Shown: piece after piece, positions 25,266-33,712 of the stretch
How the letters are laid out: every line of letters begins with the position of its first letter
How positions within the stretch are numbered: the first letter of the stretch is position 1
Source: Acidobacteriaceae bacterium
Lineage (GTDB): Bacteria > Acidobacteriota > Terriglobia > Terriglobales > Acidobacteriaceae
Assembly: GCA_003135475.1 (NCBI GenBank)
Contig: PLBW01000001.1
Location: forward strand, 1 to 38,228
Direction of reading: 5' to 3'
DNA: 38,228 nucleotides
The notes under the pieces: model-generated
What the model was told of the DNA's origin: nothing
The model's input: only the letters and a program-made list of their open reading frames with translations
The model's database searches: none
Made by a program: the position numbers and the translations under genes

Positions 25266-25712
25266 ATGACCGACGGTAAGCTTGTGTATCAACTGCACTG
25301 CCCGTTGTGTGACGAGACCATTGATCTCCCGCATCAAAGCCCATTAGGAACATTCGTAAATCTACAATGTCAGCCCACGGGTACGTGGCCAATAGCATTT
25401 CTATGTAGAGAGCGCGAGCAACTGTGTCAGATCGCAGCGAATTTTGAGGGGCCGACAACGGCTTTTGTAGGCTCGGCCCCAACGTCAGGCAGTTTGGCTC
25501 TGTGGCTGATTGAATGTCGATGTGCCCACGAAAACTGCGATAAGCCGCTATCCATATACAGTGAACATTTTGCACTCGCCACCAAAAACACGATAATGGA
25601 CACGTTATCTCGCGGTTTATCCAAGTGCTCACCGCCCTTAGTGTGCCCTTCCACGAAACATGAATTTGTGTTGTCGATGGATAAGTTTTGGCTGTACAGA
25701 TTAGATTCTTGA
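25266..25712 (+). CDS. Hypothetical protein with Cys motifs (passenger)
   Basis: 148 residues. The N-terminal CPLCDETIDLPH (residues 12-23) is half of a zinc-ribbon-like motif, and CRCAHENCDKP near residue 95 can supply the other Cys residues. A central segment TAFVGSAPTSGSLALWLIECR lies between them. The ribosome site is GAGGC about 6-8 nt upstream. A zinc-binding or redox role is possible but not shown. The minus-strand frames over this gene are shadows. Confidence 0.6.
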   Translation: MTDGKLVYQLHCPLCDETIDLPHQSPLGTFVNLQCQPTGTWPIAFLCREREQLCQIAANFEGPTTAFVGSAPTSGSLALWLIECRCAHENCDKPLSIYSEHFALATKNTIMDTLSRGLSKCSPPLVCPSTKHEFVLSMDKFWLYRLDS

Positions 25713-25950
25713 CAGGGGCTTGCAAAATGGTTCGCTCCATGCGATGATTTCGCGGAGCGCAACCTGCTCTCCCGACTTGGGTGTCGGTGATTTAATTTTC
25801 TGCGTTAGACCGCTTCGCTTCCCGCTTGCCCGCTTCGAGCGTTCCGGCCTTTCCTGCCCGAACTGTTGATGCTCTGCCTCAGAAAGCAGGGTACTCGCAG
25901 TGGTGTGCGTCCGTCAACCGTTCAACATTCTTTTTGAACGAAAGCCATTC

Positions 25951-26742
25951 ATGGCAATCTTCAGCGCATACTTCGATGAAAGCGGCAAATCCCACAGCCA
26001 GCGCGTCGTGACCTTCTGTGGTGTGTGTGCCCCAGCCAACAAAATTCAGAGCTTCGAGGACGAGTGGAACGGACTTTTGAGGCGCTATGAGATGCCTTAT
26101 CTCTCGATGAAAGAGGCACTTCGGCTCAAGAAGCCGCTAAGTAAGAACGTGAAGGCACTAGGTAAGCGCGAGAGAATCGATGCCCTGAAGCCTTTCTCTG
26201 ATTGCATTCGGGAGCATATTGAGTTGGGGATCTCTGTTGCGGTTGACGTAGAGGCTTACGAGAAAGACCTTTCGGTTGAGGCTCGGCGGCGGCTCGGAGG
26301 AAGTCCAGACCCGCATTACCTTGCGTTCATGAGCGGCATTATGGGGCCAGTGGCCTATGTGCAGAGCGACGATCATGTCAGTTTAATTTGCGATGATGAC
26401 GAGGCCACCGCGCTTAATTGCTATCAGTTCTATCGTCGCGTTCGTAAAATATATCGGCCTGCTCACGATAAACTTATCTCGATAAGTTTTGCCCAAGATC
26501 GCCAATTTCCCCCGTTGCAGGCAGCCGACCTTGTGGCTTCGTTAGTCAGGTTAGAAGCCCACCTCCAATTTGAAAATCGCCCATACGACTATCGAGAATT
26601 GTTCTTACATCTGACTGCTCCGAGTGTTCCAGCTAAGATGATGTGGGGGATTTCCTTCTACGGAAGCGAGCGGATGAAGGCGTTTGGAAAGAAGTTAGAA
26701 AAGAACCCCCTTGGCACCAAAATAACTCATTTGCAGTTCTGA
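25951..26742 (+). CDS. DUF3800 domain protein (passenger)
   Basis: 263 residues starting at the ATG at 25951 (MAIFSAYFDESG); the frame is open to 25900, but the domain begins right here. The YFDESG at residues 7-12 and the later LQAADLVASLVRLE are the two acidic motifs that mark DUF3800 proteins, which are thought to have an RNase H-like fold. FGVC-like strands and SLICDDDEA fall between them. DUF3800 proteins are common in accessory regions, often near transposons or phage-related genes, with no agreed role. It is the last gene of the element, 62 nt from its right end. Confidence 0.8.
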   Translation: MAIFSAYFDESGKSHSQRVVTFCGVCAPANKIQSFEDEWNGLLRRYEMPYLSMKEALRLKKPLSKNVKALGKRERIDALKPFSDCIREHIELGISVAVDVEAYEKDLSVEARRRLGGSPDPHYLAFMSGIMGPVAYVQSDDHVSLICDDDEATALNCYQFYRRVRKIYRPAHDKLISISFAQDRQFPPLQAADLVASLVRLEAHLQFENRPYDYRELFLHLTAPSVPAKMMWGISFYGSERMKAFGKKLEKNPLGTKITHLQF

Positions 26743-26781
26743 GATTGCACCCTGTCACGGCATCTTCACCCTAGCACAGAA

Positions 26782-26804
26782 CTTCCGTTATGTATATTAG
26801 TACC
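26782..26804 (-). repeat. Transposon terminal inverted repeat, right
   Basis: Read on the minus strand it begins GGTACTAATATAC and matches the left end at 17 of 23 positions. Adjacent to the right target copy. Confidence 0.8.
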
Positions 26805-26812
26805 CTTACATT
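26805..26812 (+). repeat. Target-site duplication, right copy
   Basis: CTTACATT, identical to 23133-23140; the RU repeat resumes directly after it. Confidence 0.85.
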
Positions 26813-27065
26813 CACCAAATTTCAACAGGTTTCACCAAGCATTGGAATCTGGTTCGGGAGCCAGGTTCCCGACCCTAAAGTGCCAGGAGTACGTCCTTTA
26901 GTTTCAGCTATTTAGCAATTAGGGGGATATGGAGATCTGTTGAACTGAGTGGATTTCGACTGTTACAAAAGACGCCATATTCACTGCCGAAACGGTTTCC
27001 AAGATGGCTTCCGGTGGGTCGCCCAACCCAATTGTTTTCCGAGCGAGCCCAACTACAATTGCGGA
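26813..27065 (+). repeat. Long direct repeat RU, copy 2, right half
   Basis: 253 nt matching copy 1 downstream of the insertion point, so 99+253=352 nt, equal to copy 1 without gaps around the junction. It holds a strong hairpin, GGTTCGGGA-N7-TCCCGACCC (26851-26875), nine paired positions with one G-T pair. The metallophosphoesterase gene begins 246 nt after its end. Confidence 0.88.
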
Positions 27066-27311
27066 AGCAGAGCTTGGGGTCACCGCGTCTGCACTTCTGC
27101 CTGATGACAATGCGATCTACTTTGGGCGAATGGCAGGCAGATGGGACCCTGTGCCGAACCAAAGAAAACATTGGGCGCTGAAATACCTCGATGTGTGTCC
27201 CAGATCACCGACAAGCTATCCCATGCAGGGATATAGTGCAGCGCTGTTCGGAACTAAAACGGAAATTCCGGTACATACAGGTCTTGAAACGTTTTTGATT
27301 CAGGAGCAAAT

Positions 27312-29081
27312 ATGGCCATCGACGATCCCACTGAGAAACCTGACCCAATTTCCAGCAACAATGTCAGTCGCCGACGATTTATAGAAGTTTCCGCCGGAGC
27401 GGTTGCAGGTATTTCACTGAGTTCGCTGATGTCCGGATGCGGCGGCAGTATCCAAAGTGAGGGGGGATATCCAATCTCTTCTGCGGTCTATACAACTCGC
27501 CAGAGGGCCATAGTGCCTGACTCATTAGCCCCTGATGCTAATACGCCTTTGCCCTGGGATCCTTCACAATTTAAACGAAACGGCTATGGCCTCTGGCATT
27601 ATGTCCCTGGTATTGATCAGGGAAAGGACCCCCGCATCATGCCGGCTGGGTATGACGCTTCATCAGCCGCTAATACTGCATCACTTTTGAGTTTCTTCAC
27701 CCTGGCTGACCCACATGTTTACGACAAAGAATCCCCCAGCCAAGTCTTCTATGATCTGATGCAACACGTTACAAACGGTATACCCGGAATAACCTTTACC
27801 ATGCTCTATACAACTCATATACTTGACGCAGCCATCCAGACGGTCAATGCCCTTCACCAACGAAGGCCCTTTGATTGCGGTCTCTTTCTTGGCGATGCAT
27901 CGAACAACTCTCAATATAACGAACTGAGATGGTATCTTGATGTGATTGACGGTAAGTTCATTACCCCAAGTTCCGGTGCTCATGCTGGAGCAGACACCAT
28001 CGATTATCAGACACCTTACCAGGCTGCGGGGCTTGATAAGACAATCCCCTGGTATCAGACTAAAGGCAGCCACGATAATTTCTGGTTTGGTTCAAACCTT
28101 GTGAAGGGTTACCTCCAACAGAGCTATACCAGCGGGGATATCCTCAGGTTGGGGGATATATTTCTCTATCCTGTTGATGGCTTTGATGAACGCACTTACT
28201 ATATGGGCACAGTCGACGGCAGTACACCTTACGGCAATATTATCGGTGCAGGACCTGTGAGTACCACAAGTGCTATTGAGGTTGCCGCCGATCCCAACCG
28301 TCGTTCACTTACTATGAAAGATTGGATGAGCGAATTTCTTAATACGTCTTCAAATCCGTTGGGTCACGGTTTTACCCAGACCAATATCGACAATAACTTT
28401 TCCTCTTATAGCTTCGAGCCGAAATCGAACATACCCATAAAAATTATTATGCTCGACGACACACAAAGTGAAGAAGATAATACCACTTCCAGCTATGGAA
28501 ATGGCTCTCTCGATCAGGCCCGTTATAACTGGCTTATAAGTGAACTTGATAAGGGTCAGGCTGAGGGTGAGCTTATGATCATTGCGGCACATGTACCGAT
28601 AGGCGTCTCGCCATATAATTCCGGCCAAACCGGAAGCTGGGGACCCTGCTCTTGTATAACGGATACTCAACTGATTGCCACACTTCAGCAATATCCCAAT
28701 TTAATCTTGTGGCTTGCAGGACATCAGCATAATAATCAGGTTACCGCATGGCAATCACCTGATCCCAACCGTCCTGACCGGGGTTTCTGGGAGGTTCAGA
28801 CAGCATCATTAAGGGATTTCCCCCAGCAGTTCCGTACTTTCGATATTGTCCGCAACACTGACAATACTATGTCAATCATTATAACCGATGTTGATCCGGC
28901 AGTCAGAGACGGCTCTCCTGCCGCAATGTCCCGGTTTTATGCTATAGCAGCCAGGGAGCTATACAACTCCCCTACAGTACTTTATAACCCTGCCGGTACT
29001 TACAATGCAGAACTCATCAAACAATTGAGCCCTGAAATGCAGACAAAGATTCAGAGCTATGGAATACCGATACACAAGTAA
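27312..29081 (+). CDS. Tat-exported metallophosphoesterase, TIGR03768-like
   Basis: A 589-residue protein with ribosome site AGGAG 6 nt before the ATG. The N-terminal SRRRFIEV with a hydrophobic stretch is a twin-arginine signal, ending in MSGC that could be lipidated (Cys43). The metal-binding motifs of calcineurin-like phosphoesterases occur in order: D133-P-H135 (TLADPHVYD), LFLGDASNN, GSHDNFW, AAHVPIG and AGHQHNNQ. The Pro in D-x-H, and GSHD instead of GNHD, are small deviations. Between motifs 2 and 3 it has the long insert typical of the RPA4764/TIGR03768 family. It should hydrolyse a phosphoester outside the cytoplasmic membrane. Codon use seems more AT-rich than the neighbours, suggesting transfer. 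It sits between RU copies 2 and 3. Confidence 0.9.
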   Translation: MAIDDPTEKPDPISSNNVSRRRFIEVSAGAVAGISLSSLMSGCGGSIQSEGGYPISSAVYTTRQRAIVPDSLAPDANTPLPWDPSQFKRNGYGLWHYVPGIDQGKDPRIMPAGYDASSAANTASLLSFFTLADPHVYDKESPSQVFYDLMQHVTNGIPGITFTMLYTTHILDAAIQTVNALHQRRPFDCGLFLGDASNNSQYNELRWYLDVIDGKFITPSSGAHAGADTIDYQTPYQAAGLDKTIPWYQTKGSHDNFWFGSNLVKGYLQQSYTSGDILRLGDIFLYPVDGFDERTYYMGTVDGSTPYGNIIGAGPVSTTSAIEVAADPNRRSLTMKDWMSEFLNTSSNPLGHGFTQTNIDNNFSSYSFEPKSNIPIKIIMLDDTQSEEDNTTSSYGNGSLDQARYNWLISELDKGQAEGELMIIAAHVPIGVSPYNSGQTGSWGPCSCITDTQLIATLQQYPNLILWLAGHQHNNQVTAWQSPDPNRPDRGFWEVQTASLRDFPQQFRTFDIVRNTDNTMSIIITDVDPAVRDGSPAAMSRFYAIAARELYNSPTVLYNPAGTYNAELIKQLSPEMQTKIQSYGIPIHK

Positions 29082-29505
29082 TTGTTTTATCCTAAAGAAC
29101 GCAGTTGTCAGTGAGTCTCGGGTCCATCCCCCCGCACAAAGCGTCGGCTGCTTGTGTGTACCCTGCGAGAGCTTGCCATCGTAACTGTTGTAGCATCGCC
29201 ATAGCACTCGTTGACCGCTGGCGGGGCGTTGTTTAGGTAACCTCAGAGACAACCCACAACCCTCGATAGCCGAGAATCCCTGTTTAACGCGCGTCGGGTG
29301 GTCTTCGCTTGTCCCCTCGCATCTCGGGCTGGGGATCGGGAGCTGCCATCTCGCTGTTAACGACTTTGCTATTCGGGGATAACACCACGACAGTTTCAAT
29401 CGGTTTTTCTCCATCGCTTTTATCCTAAAGCGCCCCTCCACCATCCATGCTTATAACAGAACCCGCAATGGCACCGGCGTTAGGTGATAACAGAAAAAAC
29501 TATCA
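29082..29505. other. Intergenic, no gene seen
   Basis: About 420 nt without a supported gene. A minus-strand frame (28959-29444) overlaps the end of the phosphoesterase and has no domain. No terminator with a clear T-run is seen after the phosphoesterase stop. Confidence 0.45.
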
Positions 29506-29653
29506 GTGATGAAGTGTCTTGACGCATCGGGAGCCCTGCGAGTCATTATCGAGAACAAATTCTGGGCTGGCCTGACGGACAACCAGCCAAGTCACCTACG
29601 TACGAGAACTCCGGCAGACCGGGGCGGGGCTGCTGATGTTCGTGGTTGCCTGA
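29506..29653 (+). pseudogene. PD-(D/E)XK nuclease remnant with one-base frameshift
   Basis: The frame from 29506 reads GALRVIIENKFWAGLTDNQP, containing the E-N-K catalytic pair of the PDDEXK_4-type nucleases, and then fails. In the +1 frame from 29591 the match continues: VTYVRELRQTGAGLLMFVVA and stop at 29653. Deleting one A at about 29587-29590 joins the two into a continuous family-like sequence. The N-terminal part and everything after the strand are gone, so it is a broken fragment, related in type to the intact gene at 16446 but not its copy. Confidence 0.75.
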
Positions 29654-29690
29654 AAGACGAATCCCCCGTAATTCCAATTGAGATAGCGAT

Positions 29691-29909
29691 ATGACGCCCG
29701 CTATCACTTCTCCGCTGTTCGCCCACCGTTATCTGGCCGGTGGCAGCATCGAATTCGTCTGCATGAACTGCCTTGACGTGGTTTGCAAGGTTCAGTTCGA
29801 GGAAGATGCTGCCGCTTTACCCCACGCACACGCCTGCAAGAGCGAAAAAACTGAATGTAAGACTTATCTACTTACCGCTGCCATGTCTCCTGTGCCTCGC
29901 CAGAACTAA
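29691..29909 (+). CDS. Small zinc-binding-like protein, Acidobacteria type
   Basis: 72 residues. The pattern FAHRYLAGGSIEFVCMNCLDVVCKVQ (residues about 10-35), then ALPHAHAC, follows the layout 'H-R-x-x-x-G-S-I-x-x-x-C-x-x-C ... H-x-C'. It is found in many short proteins of acidobacterial genomes and is likely a zinc-binding fold. The role is unknown. The C-terminal 25 residues (EKTECKTYLLTAAM) are atypical and may be an extension. Confidence 0.65.
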   Translation: MTPAITSPLFAHRYLAGGSIEFVCMNCLDVVCKVQFEEDAAALPHAHACKSEKTECKTYLLTAAMSPVPRQN

Positions 29910-30159
29910 ACGCAGCACTGTTTTCGCCTACGATGGCTGTGCTCCACAAAAATCTTGTAGTTTTTGCAAAGTGCAACGACTAACGGTGGGGATTCCGGCG
30001 CTCTCAACCCTGACCCGCAATAGTTCCGTCAGGCACAGACGAATTGCTTGACGAGACAAAAGCACGTCGGGACTGACCCCCAAAACTGAGACGCGCGCGA
30101 TTGCTACAGGCCTGAGCCGAACTAGATGGCAGCAAATCACTGGCAGCAACGGCGCTCCT

Positions 30160-30181
30160 CTATTAACTGACTAGTTAATAG
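30160..30181. repeat. 22-bp inverted repeat next to RU copy 3
   Basis: CTATTAACT-GACT-AGTTAATAG, perfect 9-bp arms and a 4-nt centre, ending one base before RU copy 3 begins. It is AT-rich and has no T-run, so it is not a typical terminator. It may bind a protein. Copies 1 and 2 lack it. Confidence 0.6.
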
Positions 30182-30182
30182 A

Positions 30183-30333
30183 TGTAGGCAAATTTGTAAC
30201 TGTCAAAGCCTCAAAGAACCGCACACTTCAATAACTTTCAACGAGAGGCATGCAACAGGTTCAATATCAATCACTTACGGTCAACAGATTTCAACAGGTT
30301 TCAATAGGCTTTGGAATCTGGTTCGGGATTAGG
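30183..30333 (+). repeat. Long direct repeat RU, copy 3 (left part)
   Basis: About 150 nt matching the start of copies 1 and 2 up to ggaatctggttcggga; then it diverges. Same orientation. Confidence 0.85.
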
Positions 30334-30961
30334 TGAGTTACCTCCCAAGTACATATTTATCTGCCGTAGATTCAGCAGGTTGCATTTCCGGGTTATGGAA
30401 CGCTGTTGATCCTTGAGGAATCTCCAGTTACAAATTTGACTACACCAGCACGCCGATCCCACCGAAATGATCCCGAAGTCGTTGAAAACAGGCGGGCATT
30501 TGTGGGCGCGGCTGACACCCGACCACCTGGTATTACACTAGGTGCTTGGGTTCGCTCGGGCCAGCGGTACTTGGGAAGCGGCCCCGAGTCCTAACCAGGG
30601 CATTAGGCAGCTTGCTTTAAATCGGAGTGCCGCAATTCTAGGTAGTCAACGTTAGACTGCCCGAACATGCATATTTCCAACTACGGGGCAGTTAAGGCAG
30701 CAAATTCCACTCGTACCGGGCGGTTTTGGTTTGTTCCACGATCTCTGCCGTCGGTTCAACGGAACCGAACCAGTTCCGCTACCCCCGCAGGCGGCCGTGT
30801 CCCGTGAAACAAGAATCCGGCGGTCTACTTTTACTCCGCCGCATCACGCCGCTTCCGCGGCGTAATGCGGTCTATTTTTGCTCCGGCGCTTAGACATTCG
30901 GCGGAACACGTCATGCTCTCGCGCATAACTATAGGTCCTTTGCGCCTGTGGTTCGCACTTT
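30334..30961. other. Intergenic decay region
   Basis: About 630 nt with no supported gene. Two imperfect near-repeats, 'cggtctacttttactccgccg' type, lie around 30821 and 30869. On the minus strand a fragment ends VEQTKTARYEWNLLP at 30692-30777, which may be the tail of a lost gene. Confidence 0.4.
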
Positions 30962-31168
30962 CGAGAGATTTGGGGCAGCAATGGGCCGGGGCCAGATACC
31001 CGGAGCCACCACCTCACATACGTGGAGCCGTTCGCAGGAGGAGCGCAGATTTTCTTTCGTAAACCGCCTTCGAAGGTGGAAGTGCTCAATGATTTGGACC
31101 ATGAGGTCATTACGTTCTATCGGGTATGCCAGCTTCACCACCTTGCAAGCTTGTTCGCTTTGTGTTAA
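30962..31168 (+). pseudogene. Dam/D12-class adenine methylase remnant
   Basis: The plus frame reads [12 protein letters not shown] region: YVEPFAGGA (motif I, from 31019), then [27 protein letters not shown], as in the N-terminal part of D12-class N6-adenine methylases (such as Dam or DpnM), and stops at 31168. The upstream part lacks the K-W-x-GGK opening and the DPPY motif IV is absent, so the gene is truncated at both ends. It is different in class from the intact methyltransferase at 9932. Confidence 0.72.
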
Positions 31169-31258
31169 TAGCTATTCTCTATTTGCGAAAATCAATGCCA
31201 CGATTCTTAGAGTCGGCCTCTTAGCTGGGCTGCCATCAGAATCATGGGAGGGCGATAT

Positions 31259-31921
31259 ATGTGGACTTCCGTAAAGAAATGTGCGGTGTTGCTGACGCTC
31301 GCATTCTGTACATCATCTCTGGTCGCCCAAGAATCTCCCGCCACAGCCGTTCCTCCAGCGCCTCAGCTAGACTCGCACTACGCGGTCTGGGAGGTGAAAG
31401 TGCCGGAGGGAAGTACCTTGGCAAGGATCAGGGACACCTATACGGCGAAGGGGAAGGTCTGGGCAGCCGCGGTATTGACCGGAGCAGATGTGGAGGATAC
31501 TAGCCCGCTTCCTCTTTGGTTTAGATTGTACCTGAGAGATCATCTGCAACAGTTGCCGACTGAGGGCAGCTACCAGTATGCACGCGTCGCAGATCAGATA
31601 CTAGATTGGATGGTAAACCATCCCGATCTCAAACCGTCTAACAGCAAAGTTTCACTACGCACTGGGAAACTGCGCACAGTGGCAGTTCCCTCGGGCTTCA
31701 ACGTAAATTTGACCAACTTCAACGAGAGGAACAGCGAATCCTCCATCGCGGTCGACTACAGTAATCCTCAGTATGTCATTGCCGCATCTAACAATATCAA
31801 GACCTCTGGCTATCAGAAACAGTTTTATTCGACAGATGGAGGCAAGAGCTGGAACGCAACTCAGTTGCCTGCGCTAGAGGGAATTGACTTGCACTCTGAC
31901 CCGAGTGTTGGAGCCGCATAA
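31259..31921 (+). CDS. Secreted sialidase/BNR-like protein, truncated at 3' end
   Basis: 220 residues from the ATG at 31259, with GGGAGG 6 nt upstream; the frame is also open from 31244 but that start has no ribosome site. It has a signal peptide (KKCAVLLTLAFCTSSLVAQ) and a polar N-terminal domain. From about residue 165 the start of a sialidase-like propeller appears: SSIAVDYSNPQYVIAASN and FYSTDGGKSWNATQLP, an Asp-box-like S-T-D-G-G-K-S-W. It ends SDPSVGAA just when the second blade should begin, about 15-20 residues after the first Asp-box. The stop overlaps the 3' end of the minus-strand gene by 61 nt. It probably is a broken gene rather than a finished one. Confidence 0.65.
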   Translation: MWTSVKKCAVLLTLAFCTSSLVAQESPATAVPPAPQLDSHYAVWEVKVPEGSTLARIRDTYTAKGKVWAAAVLTGADVEDTSPLPLWFRLYLRDHLQQLPTEGSYQYARVADQILDWMVNHPDLKPSNSKVSLRTGKLRTVAVPSGFNVNLTNFNERNSESSIAVDYSNPQYVIAASNNIKTSGYQKQFYSTDGGKSWNATQLPALEGIDLHSDPSVGAA

Positions 31922-33579
31922 CTCGTCCCCAGCTTATCAAGCTGATATTTGTGAGATAGGATAGCGATGAGCGTCTGCGCCGGATGATCATTTATTGCGC
32001 AATTGAGCTGTGTAAGAAGTTGATTTGCGGCGGCATCATTTTTCGACTGAGTGTCCTTGACGACAGCAATTGCAAACTGCTCTTCCGGATAGCCAATATG
32101 ATCGACCAGGTACGACTTCCATCCCGGCAGCGCCTTGCCAGCCAGCCGTTTCGTCTCGTTGAGTCCCATCGTAGACGCCATGACACCATCAGTTATTACT
32201 ACCGCAACCTCTTCTCGCTCGAAAGCGCTTTCGAGGGCCGGGAACGATTTGTATGTAACCACGTTAAGATTAGCAATCCGCTTCTTCAGCTCATCTGCAA
32301 GCCAAGCGTTTGTGGTGCTCTCAACCACTCCGACCTTCCCTCTCTTCTGAGCCAGACAGTCTATGCTGGAACAAGCCTCACTCGTTCTAAAAATAGCTTC
32401 ACTACTGTAATTAAGATAGCCATTCGTGAACGTGACTCCCCCGTACTCTCTTTTCTTTGCCCGGGTCACGGATCCGATATATAGATCGATGTGTCGGCTT
32501 TGAAGCTTTTCTAGCCAGTTAACACCGGCCGGCATCGGCACGATACGAAGCCGTAGGTGACCCGGTGTCCCTTGTTCTAAGTCTTCCAGGGGTTCGCCAT
32601 CTTTCAATGCCGACACTTCGTTATTGCATTCGTCACGATTATAGTGAATGGCGCCGTCTTTTTGTAAAACTAGGCAGTGCTCCACAATGATTTTCAGAAA
32701 GTCCATGTCAAACCCAGTTGGTTTCCCGTCGGGACCAACTCGCGAGAAAGGGATGTCCTGTTCAAACCTAGTCCCGGCCAGTAGCTCCTTCGTGGATTCT
32801 AACCTCTCTTGCATGGACGGATAGACCCTAAAAGTCCTGTATTCACTCCACTCTCTCACCCGGTCGTCGTTAGCACAATGCTTTGAGTCGACGGCAGGAC
32901 CGTTCAGGGCACCAACCGCAACCCGCCACATATAGGTTCCTGGTCCGAGCGCAGCGCGTGACTGTTGATCTGCTGAATCTGTAGCCGCTACAATGCAGGG
33001 GACGCCTGGTCTTAAGTCAGTGAGAGTAGGAGCGCTCAAATGGGCGACTTTCTGTGTGTCGTTATCTCCAGTAAATCCTGCGATTCGCATCAGCTGCAGC
33101 ACATAGTCAGTGGTCTCGTTGTGATTTCCATATTGCCAATGAAGATCTACGTGCTCGCCTATGATTTCCTCATCTGCCCCGGGAACTATCAATTGTGGTG
33201 CTGCCTGCTGTTCCTTGAGATCCGCTAGGTCCCGCTGCCCGCTAATTATCTCGGACTGAAGAGTGTTAACCGTCTGCCGCAATTGCTCACTTTCTTGCTT
33301 ATATTTGTCCATAGCGCTGCCGGCTTGCCATGTGTAGAGTGTGATCACAAGTGTTACTCCAACCACGTAGAGTGTCACGAATAGTACAAGGTCACCGACA
33401 GTAGCAGTCCTTACTTCTGCTTCGCTGGTTCTTACTCCTTCCGCCCATTGAGCGATTCGTCCGAGTGGTCCACTCCTGGGAATCCCCAGTGCCTTACGTG
33501 TCCACCAAACCACAGCTATCACAGCGAACACAGCCATGCACAGCGTGGAAAATATTACAATCATCATGCTGCTCATCAT
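31861..33579 (-). CDS. Membrane-anchored periplasmic solute-binding (SBP_bac_3-like) protein
   Basis: 572 residues from the ATG at 33579, with GAGGGGG about 7 nt upstream; 31 more codons are open without a ribosome site. Two transmembrane helices (residues 5-26 and about 61-84), with a basic loop between them, place the C-terminal part outside. A coiled coil (about 92-125) leads to a beta-sandwich/fibronectin-like domain (HWQYGNHNETTDYVLQL to WSEYRTFRVYP, about 130-265). It is followed by a type-3 solute-binding domain with FSRVGPDGKPTGFDMDFLKIIVEHC and LYIGSVTRAKKREYGGVTFTNGY. No kinase, GGDEF or other output domain. A binding protein held by two helices, without an ABC permease nearby, is unusual. 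The last 20 residues lie in DNA shared with the convergent truncated gene, so they may be altered. Confidence 0.82.
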   Translation of the reverse strand: MMSSMMIVIFSTLCMAVFAVIAVVWWTRKALGIPRSGPLGRIAQWAEGVRTSEAEVRTATVGDLVLFVTLYVVGVTLVITLYTWQAGSAMDKYKQESEQLRQTVNTLQSEIISGQRDLADLKEQQAAPQLIVPGADEEIIGEHVDLHWQYGNHNETTDYVLQLMRIAGFTGDNDTQKVAHLSAPTLTDLRPGVPCIVAATDSADQQSRAALGPGTYMWRVAVGALNGPAVDSKHCANDDRVREWSEYRTFRVYPSMQERLESTKELLAGTRFEQDIPFSRVGPDGKPTGFDMDFLKIIVEHCLVLQKDGAIHYNRDECNNEVSALKDGEPLEDLEQGTPGHLRLRIVPMPAGVNWLEKLQSRHIDLYIGSVTRAKKREYGGVTFTNGYLNYSSEAIFRTSEACSSIDCLAQKRGKVGVVESTTNAWLADELKKRIANLNVVTYKSFPALESAFEREEVAVVITDGVMASTMGLNETKRLAGKALPGWKSYLVDHIGYPEEQFAIAVVKDTQSKNDAAANQLLTQLNCAINDHPAQTLIAILSHKYQLDKLGTSYAAPTLGSECKSIPSSAGN

Positions 33580-33712
33580 GCTATTCCCCCTCGGCCCGCA
33601 TGAAACGCCCAAGGCCCCCCAAAAATCACTCAGGCAACATCCAAGACATGACGCGCTAAGGCCGATGGCCAATTACACAAACAATATCAGTGCCACTCAT
33701 CTATCAGGCCGC

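Larger units (their letters stand above)
23141..26804 (+). mobile_element. IS1595-family transposon with passenger genes, 3,664 bp
   Basis: Bounded by an exact 8-bp target duplication and imperfect inverted ends beginning GG. It encodes an IS1595-type transposase at the left and five small genes, one opposite and four in the same direction. None of the five is an obvious transposition factor. IS1595-family elements with passenger genes are known; this gene set I do not recognise. The insertion splits repeat RU copy 2, and removing it restores a 352-bp unit. Confidence 0.88.

Noticed and set aside
26851-26875. Hairpin in repeat RU considered as the end of a tRNA gene
   Set aside because: The GGTTCGGGA...TCCCGACCC stem resembles a T-arm only superficially; no acceptor stem, anticodon arm or CCA context is found.
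30844-31110. Minus-strand frame over the methylase relic
   Set aside because: It is a shadow of the D12-type fragment, whose plus-strand reading gives clear family motifs.
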